From assembly GCA_963921795.1 (NCBI GenBank), contig OY997640.1, positions 53,521,821 through 53,585,820 of the forward strand: a stretch of 64,000 bases of DNA, written 5' to 3'. The notes below the pieces were generated by a model. It saw only the letters and a list, made by a program, of their open reading frames with translations. It made no database searches and was not told where the DNA came from. This document shows, piece by piece, positions 13,049-25,569 of this stretch; the first letter of the stretch is position 1, and each line of letters starts with the position of its first letter. The translations under genes and the position numbers were made by a program. Source of the DNA: Nannobrachium achirus (taxonomy: Eukaryota > Chordata > Actinopteri > Myctophiformes > Myctophidae).

Positions 13049-13560
13049 TAAAGCTATACTGTGTAAGATGCCCAACTAGTGGTCATTAGCCCTATAGCAA
13101 ACCGCGGTCGCGTCCGCGTCTTTCGGCCGTTTTTCGTACCTTCAGACCCCCGCGTCTGCCTCCACCTCGCTGAGATCTATCTTTAGAGGGGTCCCTTGTT
13201 CCTGTGCGTTCAGTAATTCCAGAGATACGGACTCCTTCACCCTGCCTGGTAGGCGAAATTACCTAGAGACGGGATGGTACAAACGGGTGACAACAAATAT
13301 GGCAGCCATAGCGACCCCACTTCAAGATGCGCTGTGATTGGCCGGCAGTTGTATAACCCTCGCTGTGATTGGCCGGTAGTGTGATGACGCAATTTTGGCG
13401 CGAGATCCGGTCCCCGGCAAGGATCACAGTTTACATATATAGAGAAGGCTTTACAGGCTGAAATTCACGGCGCGGATCTTCTAAAACTTTTGTGATTTAA
13501 TAGTTAGGAGAATTTTAAGATTTGTTTTATAAAAAAAGTTACATAGTACAACTTTAATGA
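13049..13560 (+). mobile_element. MITE with TTAAAG-type inverted ends
   Basis: The left end TTTAAAGCTATACTGTGTAA and the right end (reverse complement ATTAAAGTTGTACTATGTAA) are imperfect inverted repeats. The interior is GC-richer with a duplicated GCTGTGATTGGCCGG-like motif at about 13329-13375. Confidence 0.5.
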
Positions 13561-13609
13561 TTTATGAGCATGTGCTTGATCATCACTTTGTCTAAGTACG
13601 GTAGTTACT

Positions 13610-13957
13610 GCCCAGCAAGCACGGTCAGGACCTGGTCCAATCAGTGACGTCTCGATTGGGGCCAACATAAATCCTGACCACAAAAAACGGATGTCCTGGA
13701 TTAATCAGAGAGGGTCCGATCGAGGCCAGATAAATATCATAACTAGTCAGATATGTCCCAGAATATAACCTTATATGCTCATATTTCAACTAACATTACA
13801 AACAATAACAATAATCCATAAGTCCATATGACGTCCTGGTAATGACGTCAAGATTATCCCCATATGGGCTGTGATCTGGCCTAGTTCTGAACGTCACCGT
13901 ATAGGAGTCACCGGAGGACGTTATAACGTCATCATGGCGTCATTCGGCTTGCAGGGT
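13610..13957. mobile_element. Possible short DNA element
   Basis: Bounded by CTGCCCAGCAAGCA on the left and GGCTTGCAGGG on the right, loosely inverted, with several ACGTC-containing motifs inside. Boundaries uncertain. Confidence 0.3.
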
Positions 13958-15079
13958 GAAGATTACATTTGATCTGAAGCCCGTTTTTATGAATGAAAGC
14001 CTGAAGTCTGTTAATTCACTTCTCTTCATTTTATTTTCTTCTTTTCTTCCTTTTCTTTTTTTCCTGAAGTTTGTCCTGTCGTTTACAACCCCCAACCCTT
14101 TCCCAGACCTCAGTCACATTTCACTTCCATTCCGATAGGAAGTTATTCCTTTCATTTACCTGACTTTACCTTTTCTCCCTTCACCATCCTCCCTTTTCTA
14201 TGAATTGATTTTGTCCACTCAGCTTATATGCAAGGTTTCTTACTGAGTTTTGGTTGTGCGCTGACACTCTCTCTGTCCCCTTTTCCCATTCTGTCATGAC
14301 TCAAGACAAGTCAGGACAAGTGCTGTAACAATGGCATTAATTAGTGAATCACTGTAGCTGTGTGAGGAAAGGATGAACATAGTTGAGACAGTATTCTTTC
14401 CTGGTATCCACTGAATCCACATTGAATGCATATACTCAAGGTTGAATGCAGATACTCAATTTATTGTCAGCGAAATACACTTTAGCAGTTTACTTTCTGA
14501 CCTTAGTGAAAAACTTGCCTCAGTGTTATTATTGTAGGTGCATTCTGTAGCATATATGATAAAAGTGTGTTCATAACGTGACTATATTGAAACTTTATAT
14601 TCTCATTCAGTAGTATGCCCTCTAGTATCTGCACCAGATACCAAACGTAGTGGTAAATGCCCCCCACCCTGCACCCTTTTAAATTGGACAATGACATACA
14701 GTAGTTTACTGTGTCTCTCGATGATCCTCTTTCTATGGCCTTGATGGGTCCCAGACAGGCCACTATGCTGCAAACGCTGTTTTATGGAGACTATTATTGA
14801 TGTGAAGGTGAGACTGGGGATGTACTGTACATTAAAGCTCTCTAAATTTTAAGTCAGTACTTGTTCATGTCTTAGGATTAAATGCAATGACAAGGAGACT
14901 CAAATCATATCCAGAAGTGTTGTGTTTATGGCCAGCAATGAGAAACGCTAACAGTTTTCTCAACCGGCTGACCATGAGTACCATTTAGAAATGGTTGACC
15001 AGATATTTGAATTTCATTGTTATGATATGGGAACCAATGCAATGGAGAAGGGAAAAGATAATGGCAACATCTCAGGATC

Positions 15080-15297
15080 TACAAGCTCTCATCTCCGATC
15101 TACAAGCTCTCAGCGCCTCGCAGTGCGAGACGTTGAGAGCTTGTAGATCTGCTATTTTTGGCTAAAGTTCTTCTCAGAATTGGGATGCGAGGGTTCAAGT
15201 TGTTAATTTGAAAAGAAGTATCCTATCGCACAAAGATTTCGTGCCCCCCCTGTAGTAACTCTGAGGACCCCCTGTTGAAGACCCTTGGGTTAAGACA
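15080..15297 (+). mobile_element. Partial hAT-like copy with hairpin module
   Basis: The right part matches the element at 55023-55440 (GTAGTAACTCTGAGGACCCC and GTTGAAGACCCTTG). A full hairpin module lies at 15097-15159, 170 bp upstream of the TBCK exon at 15466. The left terminus was not found. Confidence 0.6.
15097..15159. repeat. Hairpin module, well-preserved copy
   Basis: GATCTACAAGCTCTCA and its complement GAGAGCTTGTAGATC face each other, followed by TGCTATTTTT. Other copies: 1481-1511 (one arm), 1966-2010, 29798-29870, 34381-34455, 43057-43132, 44601-44677, 48181-48213 (one arm), 55271-55313, 55870-55908 (one arm), 59781-59852 and 61228-61293. Confidence 0.85.
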
Positions 15298-15465
15298 ATT
15301 CCTGGTCTAGGTATACAACCCACCAAGCAGAGACACCCCCCTCTCTCTCTGTTCTGTCTATCTATATATTTCAACTATCTGTGTCTATACGGAAACACAA
15401 TGTAAACATGGACAATGCCAACTGTTATTTTTGAATGTTTTGAGCTTTAACACCAGTGCGTCCAG

Positions 15466-15625
15466 CTTCAACAGGGGACATATTTCTGGCAGCATCAATG
15501 TCCCCTACAGCACCGTGTTCAACTCTGATGATGAAGTGGTCCAGTGTCCTGCAGCTGGACTCCTCCAGAACTTTAGAGGACGAGTCATCGTCGTCATCAG
15601 CCATGCCATGAAGAGAGCTACAACT
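15466..15625 (+). CDS. TBCK: TBCK coding exon, second from last (rhodanese-like domain core)
   Basis: The 160-bp exon holds one base that completes the previous codon plus 53 codons. It reads DFNRGHISGSINVPYS, then the segment LLQNFRGRVIVVISHAMKRA, and ends at ACT|GTAAGG in phase 0. RGHISGSINVP is the typical rhodanese loop before the active-site region. The active-site loop here reads VISHA with no cysteine, so a catalytically inactive rhodanese-like fold is expected, as in the family. Acceptor-like AGs at 15444 and 15456 also exist, but only the AG ending at 15465 gives the family length without extra residues, so it was chosen. The introns on both sides are long (6.3 and 9.2 kb) and filled with repeats. 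Confidence 0.9.
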
Positions 15626-15719
15626 GTAAGGAGAAAAACACAGCACACAAATACATCTGTGAAAATATTAATGTTCAATAGCTGTCATATACACAGTGTC
15701 ATGACTCATGGGCAGGGAT

Positions 15720-15800
<81 letters not shown>

Positions 15801-17264
15801 AATAAATTGCTGTTGAGATGAATTGTTACAGTGATCTGCAATTCTGCATGTTGAAGTGTCCTTCCATTAGAGTGGTTATTATGGTAAAAGTAAACCATTC
15901 TGAAGCAGATTACAGGGGGTGGGGCGGAATACTGGAGGGACATAATAGATCTGTGTTACATTAATGATTCTTAGATGGAATGCATCCCTTGAATACACTT
16001 TCAGTCAGAAGGCAGAAGCTGACCATCTCTTCCTCCTGCTGTTTCACTATTGGATAAAAACTGTGGGGGGAAAAAAAGTCCAGACAGAACTTAATCACTT
16101 CAGCCCTATTTGTTTTTTACTTCTAATGACATGCCCAAAATGGGGACAACAGGGTGAACGTGGTTAGAGAAGTAAAAGAAATCCCTAATGTAGTACTTTG
16201 TCCTCAACCGTAATGTCCTTTATTCATTCATTTTCATATTCAATTCATTTTATCCAAGAGTACACATGAGCATGAGTATATAGCTATGGGATTTGTTGAT
16301 ACCTGGAAGCACTTTTCATCCAGTTATTTATTTTTGAAGGAAATGTGTGTGATATAACAATAATGCCTCATTGATATGCATAGATTTTTATTATCTCTGG
16401 GACTTGTCTCCTTGGAATCTGAGAAAAAGAACACTGTGCTTTTCACAAATCACAGTGTTTGGAGTATAGTGAAAATTGGGGCAACAAACAAAAAAGCCTC
16501 CAGTCAGCAGCTTTCTGTTGGTGAAAACACCTGGCTAATGAGAGAAGTCAGGGGAGGATAGCCAGACACTTTCACGCTAAGCTCATTCAGGCCACATGTA
16601 CTGTAACACAGCTCCACACAACAGTACTACTAATAGAGTAGGAGGGCTAATAGAACTAAGTGAACCTCGAAGAGTTTGAGAGGGCATAACAAGTGTTTCA
16701 AGCGTAACCACTGTCAATCTGGCATCCCTATTTGTCATTATAGGTACAACTAGTTTAAGTATAAAATACACTCAGGATTTTGCTGTGTAGGTCAGACATG
16801 TAGCGGGGACGGGGTGCATTACTAACTCATAATCACAAATATTACTTACTAAATAAAAAGTGCTGTGGTTATTTAGCACATCAACCAGTTTTAGCAAAAC
16901 AAATCGTGTATGAAGAACAGACAGGACTGCTGAGATGAACTCCCACCTACAGTATTCCTAGGAGAATTATTGTCCATGGCATGTCACATAGCCAGTCAGA
17001 CATGAAGGACTGTCCCCTCTCAAATTACTGTGATCACTGACTGAATATAGTGCAACTCCCCTCACACACAACTCTCCCCCCTGAGACATAACTACCCCTA
17101 ACTAATGCTGTTCACACTGCAAAATCCAGAGTGTTCATTTAAGTCAGGGGTTAAATTACAGTCATTGCTGAGGTCTTCCTTGCATTGTCTCCCTAAAGTA
17201 CATCTTTTTAATCCTGTATACAGGACAGGTATAAATGTTTGCTCTTTTTATAAATGATTAATTA

Positions 17265-17345
17265 CTTCAGGCTCAGCGAGTTAGAGCACAGACCTAGTAC
17301 TGTACATCATGTCCCTTGTGAGCATGTTTGAATCTGACCCCTATC
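17265..17345 (+). mobile_element. tRNA-derived SINE head
   Basis: GGCTCAGCGAGTTAGAGC resembles a pol III box A, and GTTTGAATCTGA resembles box B, about 50 bases apart. The body is lost or replaced by the adjacent (CA)n tract. Not a functional tRNA: no cloverleaf could be drawn. Confidence 0.4.
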
Positions 17346-17401
17346 TTGTCTCACATGTCTCTGATGTCTCTCTACACTGACCTGCACATATATATAAGAC
17401 T

Positions 17402-17557
<156 letters not shown>

Positions 17558-20500
17558 TGAAAGCTGTATAGTATCTATCCTGCAACAATGATATTGTGTT
17601 GTACACAGCATAATCTGTCTTGAGACATTACCTCTCACCTAACTAGCCACCAGATCTCTGATGCCCGAAGAAGTGTTCTTCCACACTTCAACCTGAGTAT
17701 GGGGTAAAAGTCCCCAAAGCATTCTGCAACAATGCTGGAAAAGGCGGTATACTACCATAATTATATCAGAATCAGAATCCCTTTGTTTGTCAGATATAAT
17801 ATTATACTTATACAGGATATCTTTGTCTTTGTTCCTTTTGGTGGTGCAAAAACTTACAGACACTAAAGAAAAGAGACACTTTTACAGCGGTCTACATCTG
17901 AGTGCATGACAGCATGGTTCCTGGGTGGGAGTCAAGTCTGAGCGGTGAGACTAGACCTGAAGGTCATCTGTCACCTCCCAAACTTCTCTGATCACTCACT
18001 GAATCGGACTCCTACAACCTCCTACAACCTCCTACACCCCCCACAAGCAGCAGACACGCTGTGTTCTCACATAGGCTTGCTCCCCCTCTCTGTCTCTCTT
18101 TGTCTCTGACTCACAGTGTTTCAGTTCTCGGCAACGCACACCGCCGGGATCGCCATGTCCACAAAGTTTGAGGCTGTTCGGTTAAGTGGTGCCCGAGTTT
18201 GGCATGGGACACACAGACAGACAGACACACACACAGGTTTTGTGAATTAATAGATATAGATAGGTAGATAGATACTAGATGACATAATAGTTCATGTCAC
18301 CTTATAACAAAACAGTAACAGTAACACCTGCTTTAATGTGCAAAATTGGGGAATATGTAGGATATGAAGTAATGTTTATACAGTTATCCATCTCTGATGA
18401 CGTTTCCCCTCTGACTACAGTATATAATGTGACACATTAGTATAGGGGGAATACTAGACTGTAGGACAAGAAAAGGCAAGCAGACTGAGGTTGCTGAGGA
18501 AGAAACAGTGTGAGACAGTCTGTCTCTCTGACAGACTGTCAGTGAGGAGTGAGAGCCAGACTGGAACCAGCCTTATCAATCAAGTGAAGTGATATGAGCC
18601 CAAGAGGAAAGGTTAAGACTGAGTCACTAAACTAGCTCACAGGTTTATAGCATACTACTTCACTTTTATTAAATGTATTAACCCCTTTAGACCTGAGGCC
18701 GATTCTACAAATGCCCTTCTAAATTAGAGGTTTTCGTGACAAGGAGGACACCCAGAATTTAATTTATCTGGCCGCGAACCCCCACCTGAAAATGTTTTCT
18801 GCCAAGGAGCCTCGGAAGAGAAGATTTGTGGAGGAGTTCTCAATGCAGCTACGCCCAAATATGAAGTGTGTTGTCTAACCTCAATGTGTCATCATGGCAT
18901 CAGCCGCAAACAGATCAGTCCACATATGGGCTTACTGTATACTGATGACATCGGCCATCTCCATATATGAGCAGAAAAGGGACAAGCACTGACAGAGTTT
19001 TGGGGTGCGTTCGGAAATGCACACTCAACGCACTGGTGTGCCATGTTGTCGTTCGTTTATTCGGTGCACTTGGTGCGTTGTCGTTCGGAAATCCAGTGCG
19101 CGGAGCACCGGTGTGCTGAGTGCACGCACTGACCAACCCTACTCAGAAGATGGGGTTTGGCGGTGTGGTGCGTCGGTGCGGTGTTATGATTGGTTGCAGT
19201 GTCTCGAGCGCTTCTCAGCTGTGAACAAAGGAGGAATTATCGCAAAATGCACCATTTGCTGCTTGATAGGTCTAGCCTAGTTCCAGACCTTGAATCGCTA
19301 GCCATCCCCCTTAAAACTTTTGTTTTGGCGATTCAGGGGTCTAGAAGTGCTCTCTTTGAAGAGGCCTTCCTCGTTCGAAAATCTCTACGGCGAATCAGCG
19401 TCGTGAATCAGCGTCTTGTGATCAGCGTGGCTGGGGGTTTCCCAGAACTCATGTGCGTTTCCAAGTAAACCAGCGCCGCCGCCGTACCGTACCGCGTCGC
19501 GGTAAATTCTGTAAATTGCGGTAAAATGCGATCGTATCGATCTCGCTATGAAACACCAGTAGCAGGCATGTTATGTTGTGTTTGATTACTAATTCGTAGT
19601 GCTCCTATTCTGCCTGTTTCTTTGGTTAGCAAGTAGCACTAGCAAGCAACAGGCTAGCCACTAGCCAGCCACACATAACAACACTACTCATGTGTTGTCA
19701 GACGGTCTTTTTTGGCAACGCCCATCCCATCCCTGCAATCGCCTTCGGTGGAAGCGAGTTCAGACTGAATAATGGAGTGAAACGAAATGTCAATTCAGGC
19801 TGAGTGTCAGGCTATGATAGGTCCTTTTGGGGTTTATTGTTACACACGCATCAACGTGTAAACTAACAGCAGGAAGGCCAATGTTATGAATTAAATTACC
19901 AATCAATAGCAACGTTACGTTAGCAACTGCTGCTTTTCAGTAAGTTTTCCTTCAGAGTTCATACTGATAAAGCTCACTTGCACTGCTGCCTCTTAACTGG
20001 TCGTTCGTAAATAAGCCACACTGAATGCACTCTACTAGTCACCGCCCACTGCACTCACTACACTGAGCACACAGATCCGACCACTATGCCCATACAGTAT
20101 ATGGTCTTATATGGGATTGGCGTCTTCAAACTCAGTGAGTGCAGTGGCAAGGGCTCAAAGTATTGCGGTTCCCGCGAGTAATTTGGGATATCCAGTTGTC
20201 CAGAACCGCCGATCCAACCGATATGCCCATATATGGACATCTGTATATGGGCATAAAAGAGACAAGGCCTGAGAGATACAGATAGCTCCATAATGATGGT
20301 CAACAGGCATAAAAGGTACAAAGGTAGATGGGTACAACAGGACTCTGACAAAGCCCCCAACACTATGATATACAGTATATCGGTCGGATCGGCAGTGGGA
20401 CATACGGTATGTGTGAGGGCTGCCTGAACTCTCGGTCCGAACATCTTGTATATATTATAGCTAAAATCTAAAATGACACAGATGCTTTCCTGGTTGTAAT

Positions 20501-21669
20501 AGGTTAATGCTCCTGACTCCTGTAATGATGTTTTTTGGCCTTATGTGTAGCAGTCAGTCACTGTACGGTGTTGAAACTCTGGTGACAGTTTGACACCAAA
20601 TTAAATACATAATCTTGTGGGAATTTCTCCCACAAAGTAGCCATGGCAAAATGAAGGCAGCATTGGAATCGCTGTGGGAAGGACGTTCGCAAATTGTGCA
20701 TGGCTTCCCAACATGCCTACCTAGATTCACCAGTAATTGGCAGAACACAATTATAAGCAAAAGGATACTCGGGTGGGAAAACATTAAAGCATCCAATTAA
20801 ATCTGTTTGCAATCTGGCACCCAGGGCTCCACAGCTATGCATCTAATAACCCTGTTTATTTAATATCTAATAACTCTACGGACAGGGAAGAGAAATTATT
20901 TGAAATATTTTGTTTTGAACAACCAAATTACTGAATTTCCCCTCTAGCCACGCCGGTTCGCCCCCCGGCCCCCTCAGTGGAAGTGTACCTGAGCAAATTA
21001 CTTAACTCTTAACTGCTCCTAATAGTTAGAATGGGTAATTGCAGAGGACACGTTCCACCTATATGCAACAATATTGTGCCTTGGCCTTTTTTCTCTAATA
21101 TTATTGTTTAAACTAATTTCTAAACCCTAACCCAGTCATTTTTTGTAAAAGATTTTTGTTGAAGACACTGACAATGTTTTATTAATTTGATTATGCGGGA
21201 GTGTGTGTCAATGGGAGTTTTGGTGGTTTAAGGGGAGCAGAGTTGCTTAGTCATTAGAGACTTAACTGTTCTGTAGGGTCAAAGGGTCGGTCCCTGAAGC
21301 ACCCTGCTGTGTATCACATAATATGCTGTTGATGATCCTCAAAACATCTGCTGAGTCTTAAACAAATCTATGCATTTGACTGCAGAATAATAACTAACTA
21401 GATCTTACCCGTTCGAAGATATGTGCTGCAAAATATGTGCAGAGTGTGGGTTATGGGGAAAGTACAGGTAACTGTAACTGCATGGTGTGTGTGTGAGAAT
21501 ATGTGGGAGCATCATAATGTAAGGAGCAGCCCATGGAGGAGTGTATATTTATGATGGATACAAATTATTTAACAGCAAAATTAGGTGAATAGATGTGTAT
21601 GCTTGCTCCACATAATTTTTCCATACCCGTTGGAAGATGAGACACACATCACCCGTTGCATGATTCATG

Positions 21670-21714
<45 letters not shown>

Positions 21715-23329
21715 CAACATTCCTAACTGTGAGAGAGGTGTGTGTGTGTGGGCCCGGGGCTACAGATCCCATGGCCTGGAGGAACGGACCTTAACCCTGA
21801 CAACAGGCTGTAGAGCTGTAGAGTGAAGAAACGCTAAAAAATAGCTTGAATTTGGGAAAAATTAAATTTGGGCTCCGTCACCGTGTGTCTAATGCTAATG
21901 GCCAATGCCATGTTAAATTTGAGATCAGTAGCTGAAGCGAGTGAATAGATAATGCATTGTGTGACTGACTGACCTATCTCTCTAATTATATGTTAGATGT
22001 CTTAAAATATACGTCAGCAGAACACAACATATCGACCAATTAAACGGCTACAAGAATAACTTATAACTTTTGTTCCTTTTTTAGTTAACTGTATGAGCCA
22101 AACTTTTATGTACGGTAATGCTTCAGCAGGAATTTTGCTCCAGGCTTTGTCCTGATTATAACCCTAGCTCTATTAAAGAGACAATTCCGCGTTAATGTCA
22201 ACAAGCAGCAGCAAGAGGTGCTTTGGTTAGCAGGTTGGGTTGTTGTGAGTTCAAAAGGGAATCTGTTTTTGATTGTGGAACTACAGTATACTTGCTTAAA
22301 ATTTACATCAGTAAAATGATCCACTATATTTTGCCCAGTGCAGTGTGAATTACTTTTTATATACTTTGTCTCCCATAAAGCAAGACAATCAATGGAAGTA
22401 TTCAAATTATCATCCAATGTCTTAGAATTGTGAAATATACTGTACATAATATAATAATAATTGCGACCGTCAGGTTGCAGTTACTATGAAAACGTCACGC
22501 TCATGTCCATGAGTGAGTGAGTCAGCCTAATACACAACATTAGACCCATGGTTTTGTGCCCTGTCGCTGATTGTCTGTGGCTTTCACAGACAGCTCAGCT
22601 GTTTAACGAACAGTGTGTGTTGGGGGAAATTGCTTCACAACCTAACGGTCGCTTCTCGCCCTTGCGGCGTGTTACTTGTAGTTGTACTTGTAGTTCTCTT
22701 GATATGATGCGATTTAGTACTACTATGGTGGCATTAATGGCTGAATCTCTGAATGTTTAGATTAAGCATTTTCATGTCCCGACATGCAACCATATAAATC
22801 TTGAACTATGTTGCATTAAAACTACTATCATAAGTACAATGTGTTTACAATGTAAACCCACCTATGGCCCTGATCAAGCCTATTGGGCATCGTATACTTA
22901 TAATGTTTAATGCAGTGGAAGTCTGGCAAAGCAAAGGTAACATTCCATCCAGGCATACTTTAACATTTGTTTGATTTACAAGCACCTTTAAAACCATGTT
23001 GGATGATTGGCTCCCTCCCTGCCTACCTGACCTGAACTTGCAGTATGATGCCCCTGGCAGTGCCAATGGATGAACCTCATTCCCTTTCTAAGATCCTGCA
23101 CAGCAATCTTAGATTTAGATTTCTTAACCCATCAAAACCAGGAAAGCTTTTGTGTCATTTTAGATATTTGCTTTGGCTATCAAAAAATAGCGGAATAGTG
23201 TCTTCATGCAGTTTGGAAAACTATTAATTTAGAAAGCATCAGATCTTAATAGGTTAATAAGTGTCTGTCATCAGATCTCTCTTATTGGTTATCTCATAAA
23301 GATAGTTATATATTTTTACATTAACAGCT

Positions 23330-23470
23330 TTCCAAAGCATAGCTCAGGGGTTTCCTCCGCCATCTGTGTATGAATGTGTTGTGAATGGGTGAATGTGATG
23401 CACAATCTATGTAAAGCGCCTTGGATAAAAGCGCTATATACTGTAAATGCACCATTTACCATTTGCCATT
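23330..23470 (+). mobile_element. LINE/SINE 3' tail fragment
   Basis: The segment with TAAAGCGCCTTGGATAAAAG and GCGCTATA followed by AATGCACCATTTACC is a common 3' tail in fish retroposons. A TACTGTA interrupts the usual TATAAATGC here. Confidence 0.5.
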
Positions 23471-23844
23471 TAAGTCTGAGCTCAAACAAAGGCTTGTTTA
23501 AATGTGTGTTTTTGGTTCATGCAATTCAGCAAATGGTCATAGCTCCACTATAGATTGCAGCTTTGTGCCTTTTGAATCTTGCAGGATAAGCACTATGCAG
23601 AATCATACAGTGTTTCATGCCAAAACGCAATACAATATTGTAGCACAGGCACTAATATGTAGCGTATAGGTTGCTGATTTTTAAAGTGCAGTCACTTTGG
23701 TGCATGGACCCAGAGATCAGTGAGTATTTAAAAAGGCCTTTCATCCTTCATACATCTGACTCTCTATTTTCTCTCATCCTTCAGTAAATGTGTTTTCAAT
23801 GCAGTATGTAGTTCATTCATTGAATATCTTAATGCTTTGCTTTG

Positions 23845-23918
<74 letters not shown>

Positions 23919-24803
23919 GGAGTGTAGAGAGACAGGAAACAAAGGGTAGAGAGAGGAGAGATGTGAGACATGATGTGAGCTAGTTTCGAACTAGATCCCT
24001 ATTGGTCAATCAGTTAGTTAGGCGGTTCTAATGGCGATCATGTATTGAACCAAGTAAAGCAAATGCACTTGGAGAAATGTGTTAATATTTTTTTACTAAA
24101 GTTAGTGCCGGGCTTTTATGTTGTTGGTGAGTGCACATTATATTAGTGATATTAGTGTCCCCTCATTTGAGAGAATGTTTTTGGGATGCTAGTAGAAACC
24201 ACAAGCCACAACTCAATTCTCCATGTATGTTCCTTTGCCATCTCTGTAGTAGGATTAAAGATACTAGCCTCCAACATAACACAACACCACAGTAGGGCTG
24301 GTCCGGAAGCCATTTGTTGGGGTTCAGACGTTCAGTGGTATTTATAAATGGTAGAACTATTTTTTTCTGCCCCGATGAAGCTCACTTGTTGGCCGAAACA
24401 TGTTGCTGTGTTCACTGATTGTTCACTGATTTATTGAGGAGTGCCTTGGCTTCTTTTTCTTTTTGACAGCAAACCACTTCCTAACATTTGTATTTTCACA
24501 AGCCCTTAGTGTGCCATCTCCCTCCTCTGTTTTCACAGGCACACTGATGTTTCCATATCCTCTCTAATCCGGGTTGGTAGAAAATTGCAGAGTTAGTAGC
24601 CTTGCGAGTTGCAAGCCAGAAAATACATAAGTAAGAAAATGTGTGAAACTTTTAATTGAGAACCGAATGTCAGTGTAACGAACGAATGTGTGCACCTTCT
24701 GGCGTTTTGGGGCCAGCCCTACCTACATCATAGTGTCCACCATAATAATGTAATGATGACATTTATTTTCTCTTTCTCTTTCTTTCTCTTTCATCAACAC
24801 CAG

Positions 24804-24914
24804 TTTGCGACCCATCTTTTGAAGGTGAACTACCCACGGGTGTGCATCCTGGATGGAGGGATCAACAAGCTGAAGCCTACTGGACTACTCACGGTCCCCT
24901 CACCCCAGATCTGA
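24804..24914 (+). CDS. TBCK: TBCK terminal coding exon with stop codon
   Basis: The acceptor tcatcaacaccag is followed by 36 codons and TGA at 24912-24914. The peptide starts [19 protein letters not shown] and ends [10 protein letters not shown], matching the C-terminal end of vertebrate TBCK: the last rhodanese strand and helix, the CILDGG turn and the terminal PSPQI. It joins the phase-0 donor at 15625 without gain or loss of residues (HAMKRATT|FATHLL). This ends the + strand gene. The next gene, NPNT, ends on the opposite strand at 34107, leaving about 9.2 kb of intergenic and UTR sequence between the two stop codons. Confidence 0.93.
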   Translation, partial: FATHLLKVNYPRVCILDGGINKLKPTGLLTVPSPQI

Positions 24915-25019
24915 CCACTGCCTCCAGTCAAACTCAACCTCATTCGAAAACAAGAAAGGAGCATCACAGGGAAGACTTCTGCTTTGCACTGATTTGATTA
25001 TATACAGTATACACGCACA

Positions 25020-25080
<61 letters not shown>

Positions 25081-25569
25081 TGTATACATATATAGTACTG
25101 TATATAGCTGCAGTTACTGGGGCCAAACAACATGCATAGGTAGTGAACAATCACTTATGTGTTCACAATATGAACCTATTCAGGACATACAGTAGAAGGC
25201 CTACTGTAAATAGCTCTCCTAGGGCTCTTGAACACGAGTGGTGACAGCGATTGGACTGTGAATGCAAAAGCTCATCCTTTAAGAACAAAGCTGTTTGCAC
25301 CTCATCTCACTGAAGGATTAGTGGGCCTGATAAAATGCTAACCATTTACAATGTTACAGTACTTAGCACCTGTGTTATTTTGCCTCTAATATGTACACGT
25401 GATTACTCAGATATTCATTACACTGTGTTGTACTTTCATTTGTACTTACACTATTGATCTTTTGAATCCTCTGGAACAAGGCTAAATTGTCTAGGTGCTT
25501 ACATGAAATAAGCAAAAGGCATGTAATGTATGCAGTGTTGACATTGAGTGTTTTTTATTTTTTATTAAA
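24915..25569 (+). other. TBCK: Probable TBCK 3' UTR with ATTAAA polyadenylation signal
   Basis: Non-coding sequence follows the TBCK stop. It includes a (CA)n tract at 25011-25079. The first plausible polyadenylation signal I see is ATTAAA at 25564-25569, in an AT-rich context with downstream GT/T-rich sequence. The UTR end is inferred; a longer or shorter UTR is possible. Confidence 0.4.

Noticed and set aside
15097-15159. Hairpin module as a structural RNA or microRNA gene
   Set aside because: The many copies lie inside transposons and both arms vary. No single conserved precursor is evident, so it is reported as a TE module.
15445-15465. Earlier acceptors for the TBCK exon (after TTTTGAG or CACCAG)
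   Set aside because: They would add residues between CAED and FNRGHIS that the family does not have; the AG at 15464-15465 gives a gap-free join.
17265-17345. A functional tRNA gene
   Set aside because: Box-A- and box-B-like motifs are present but no cloverleaf with acceptor stem can be formed; a SINE head fits better.
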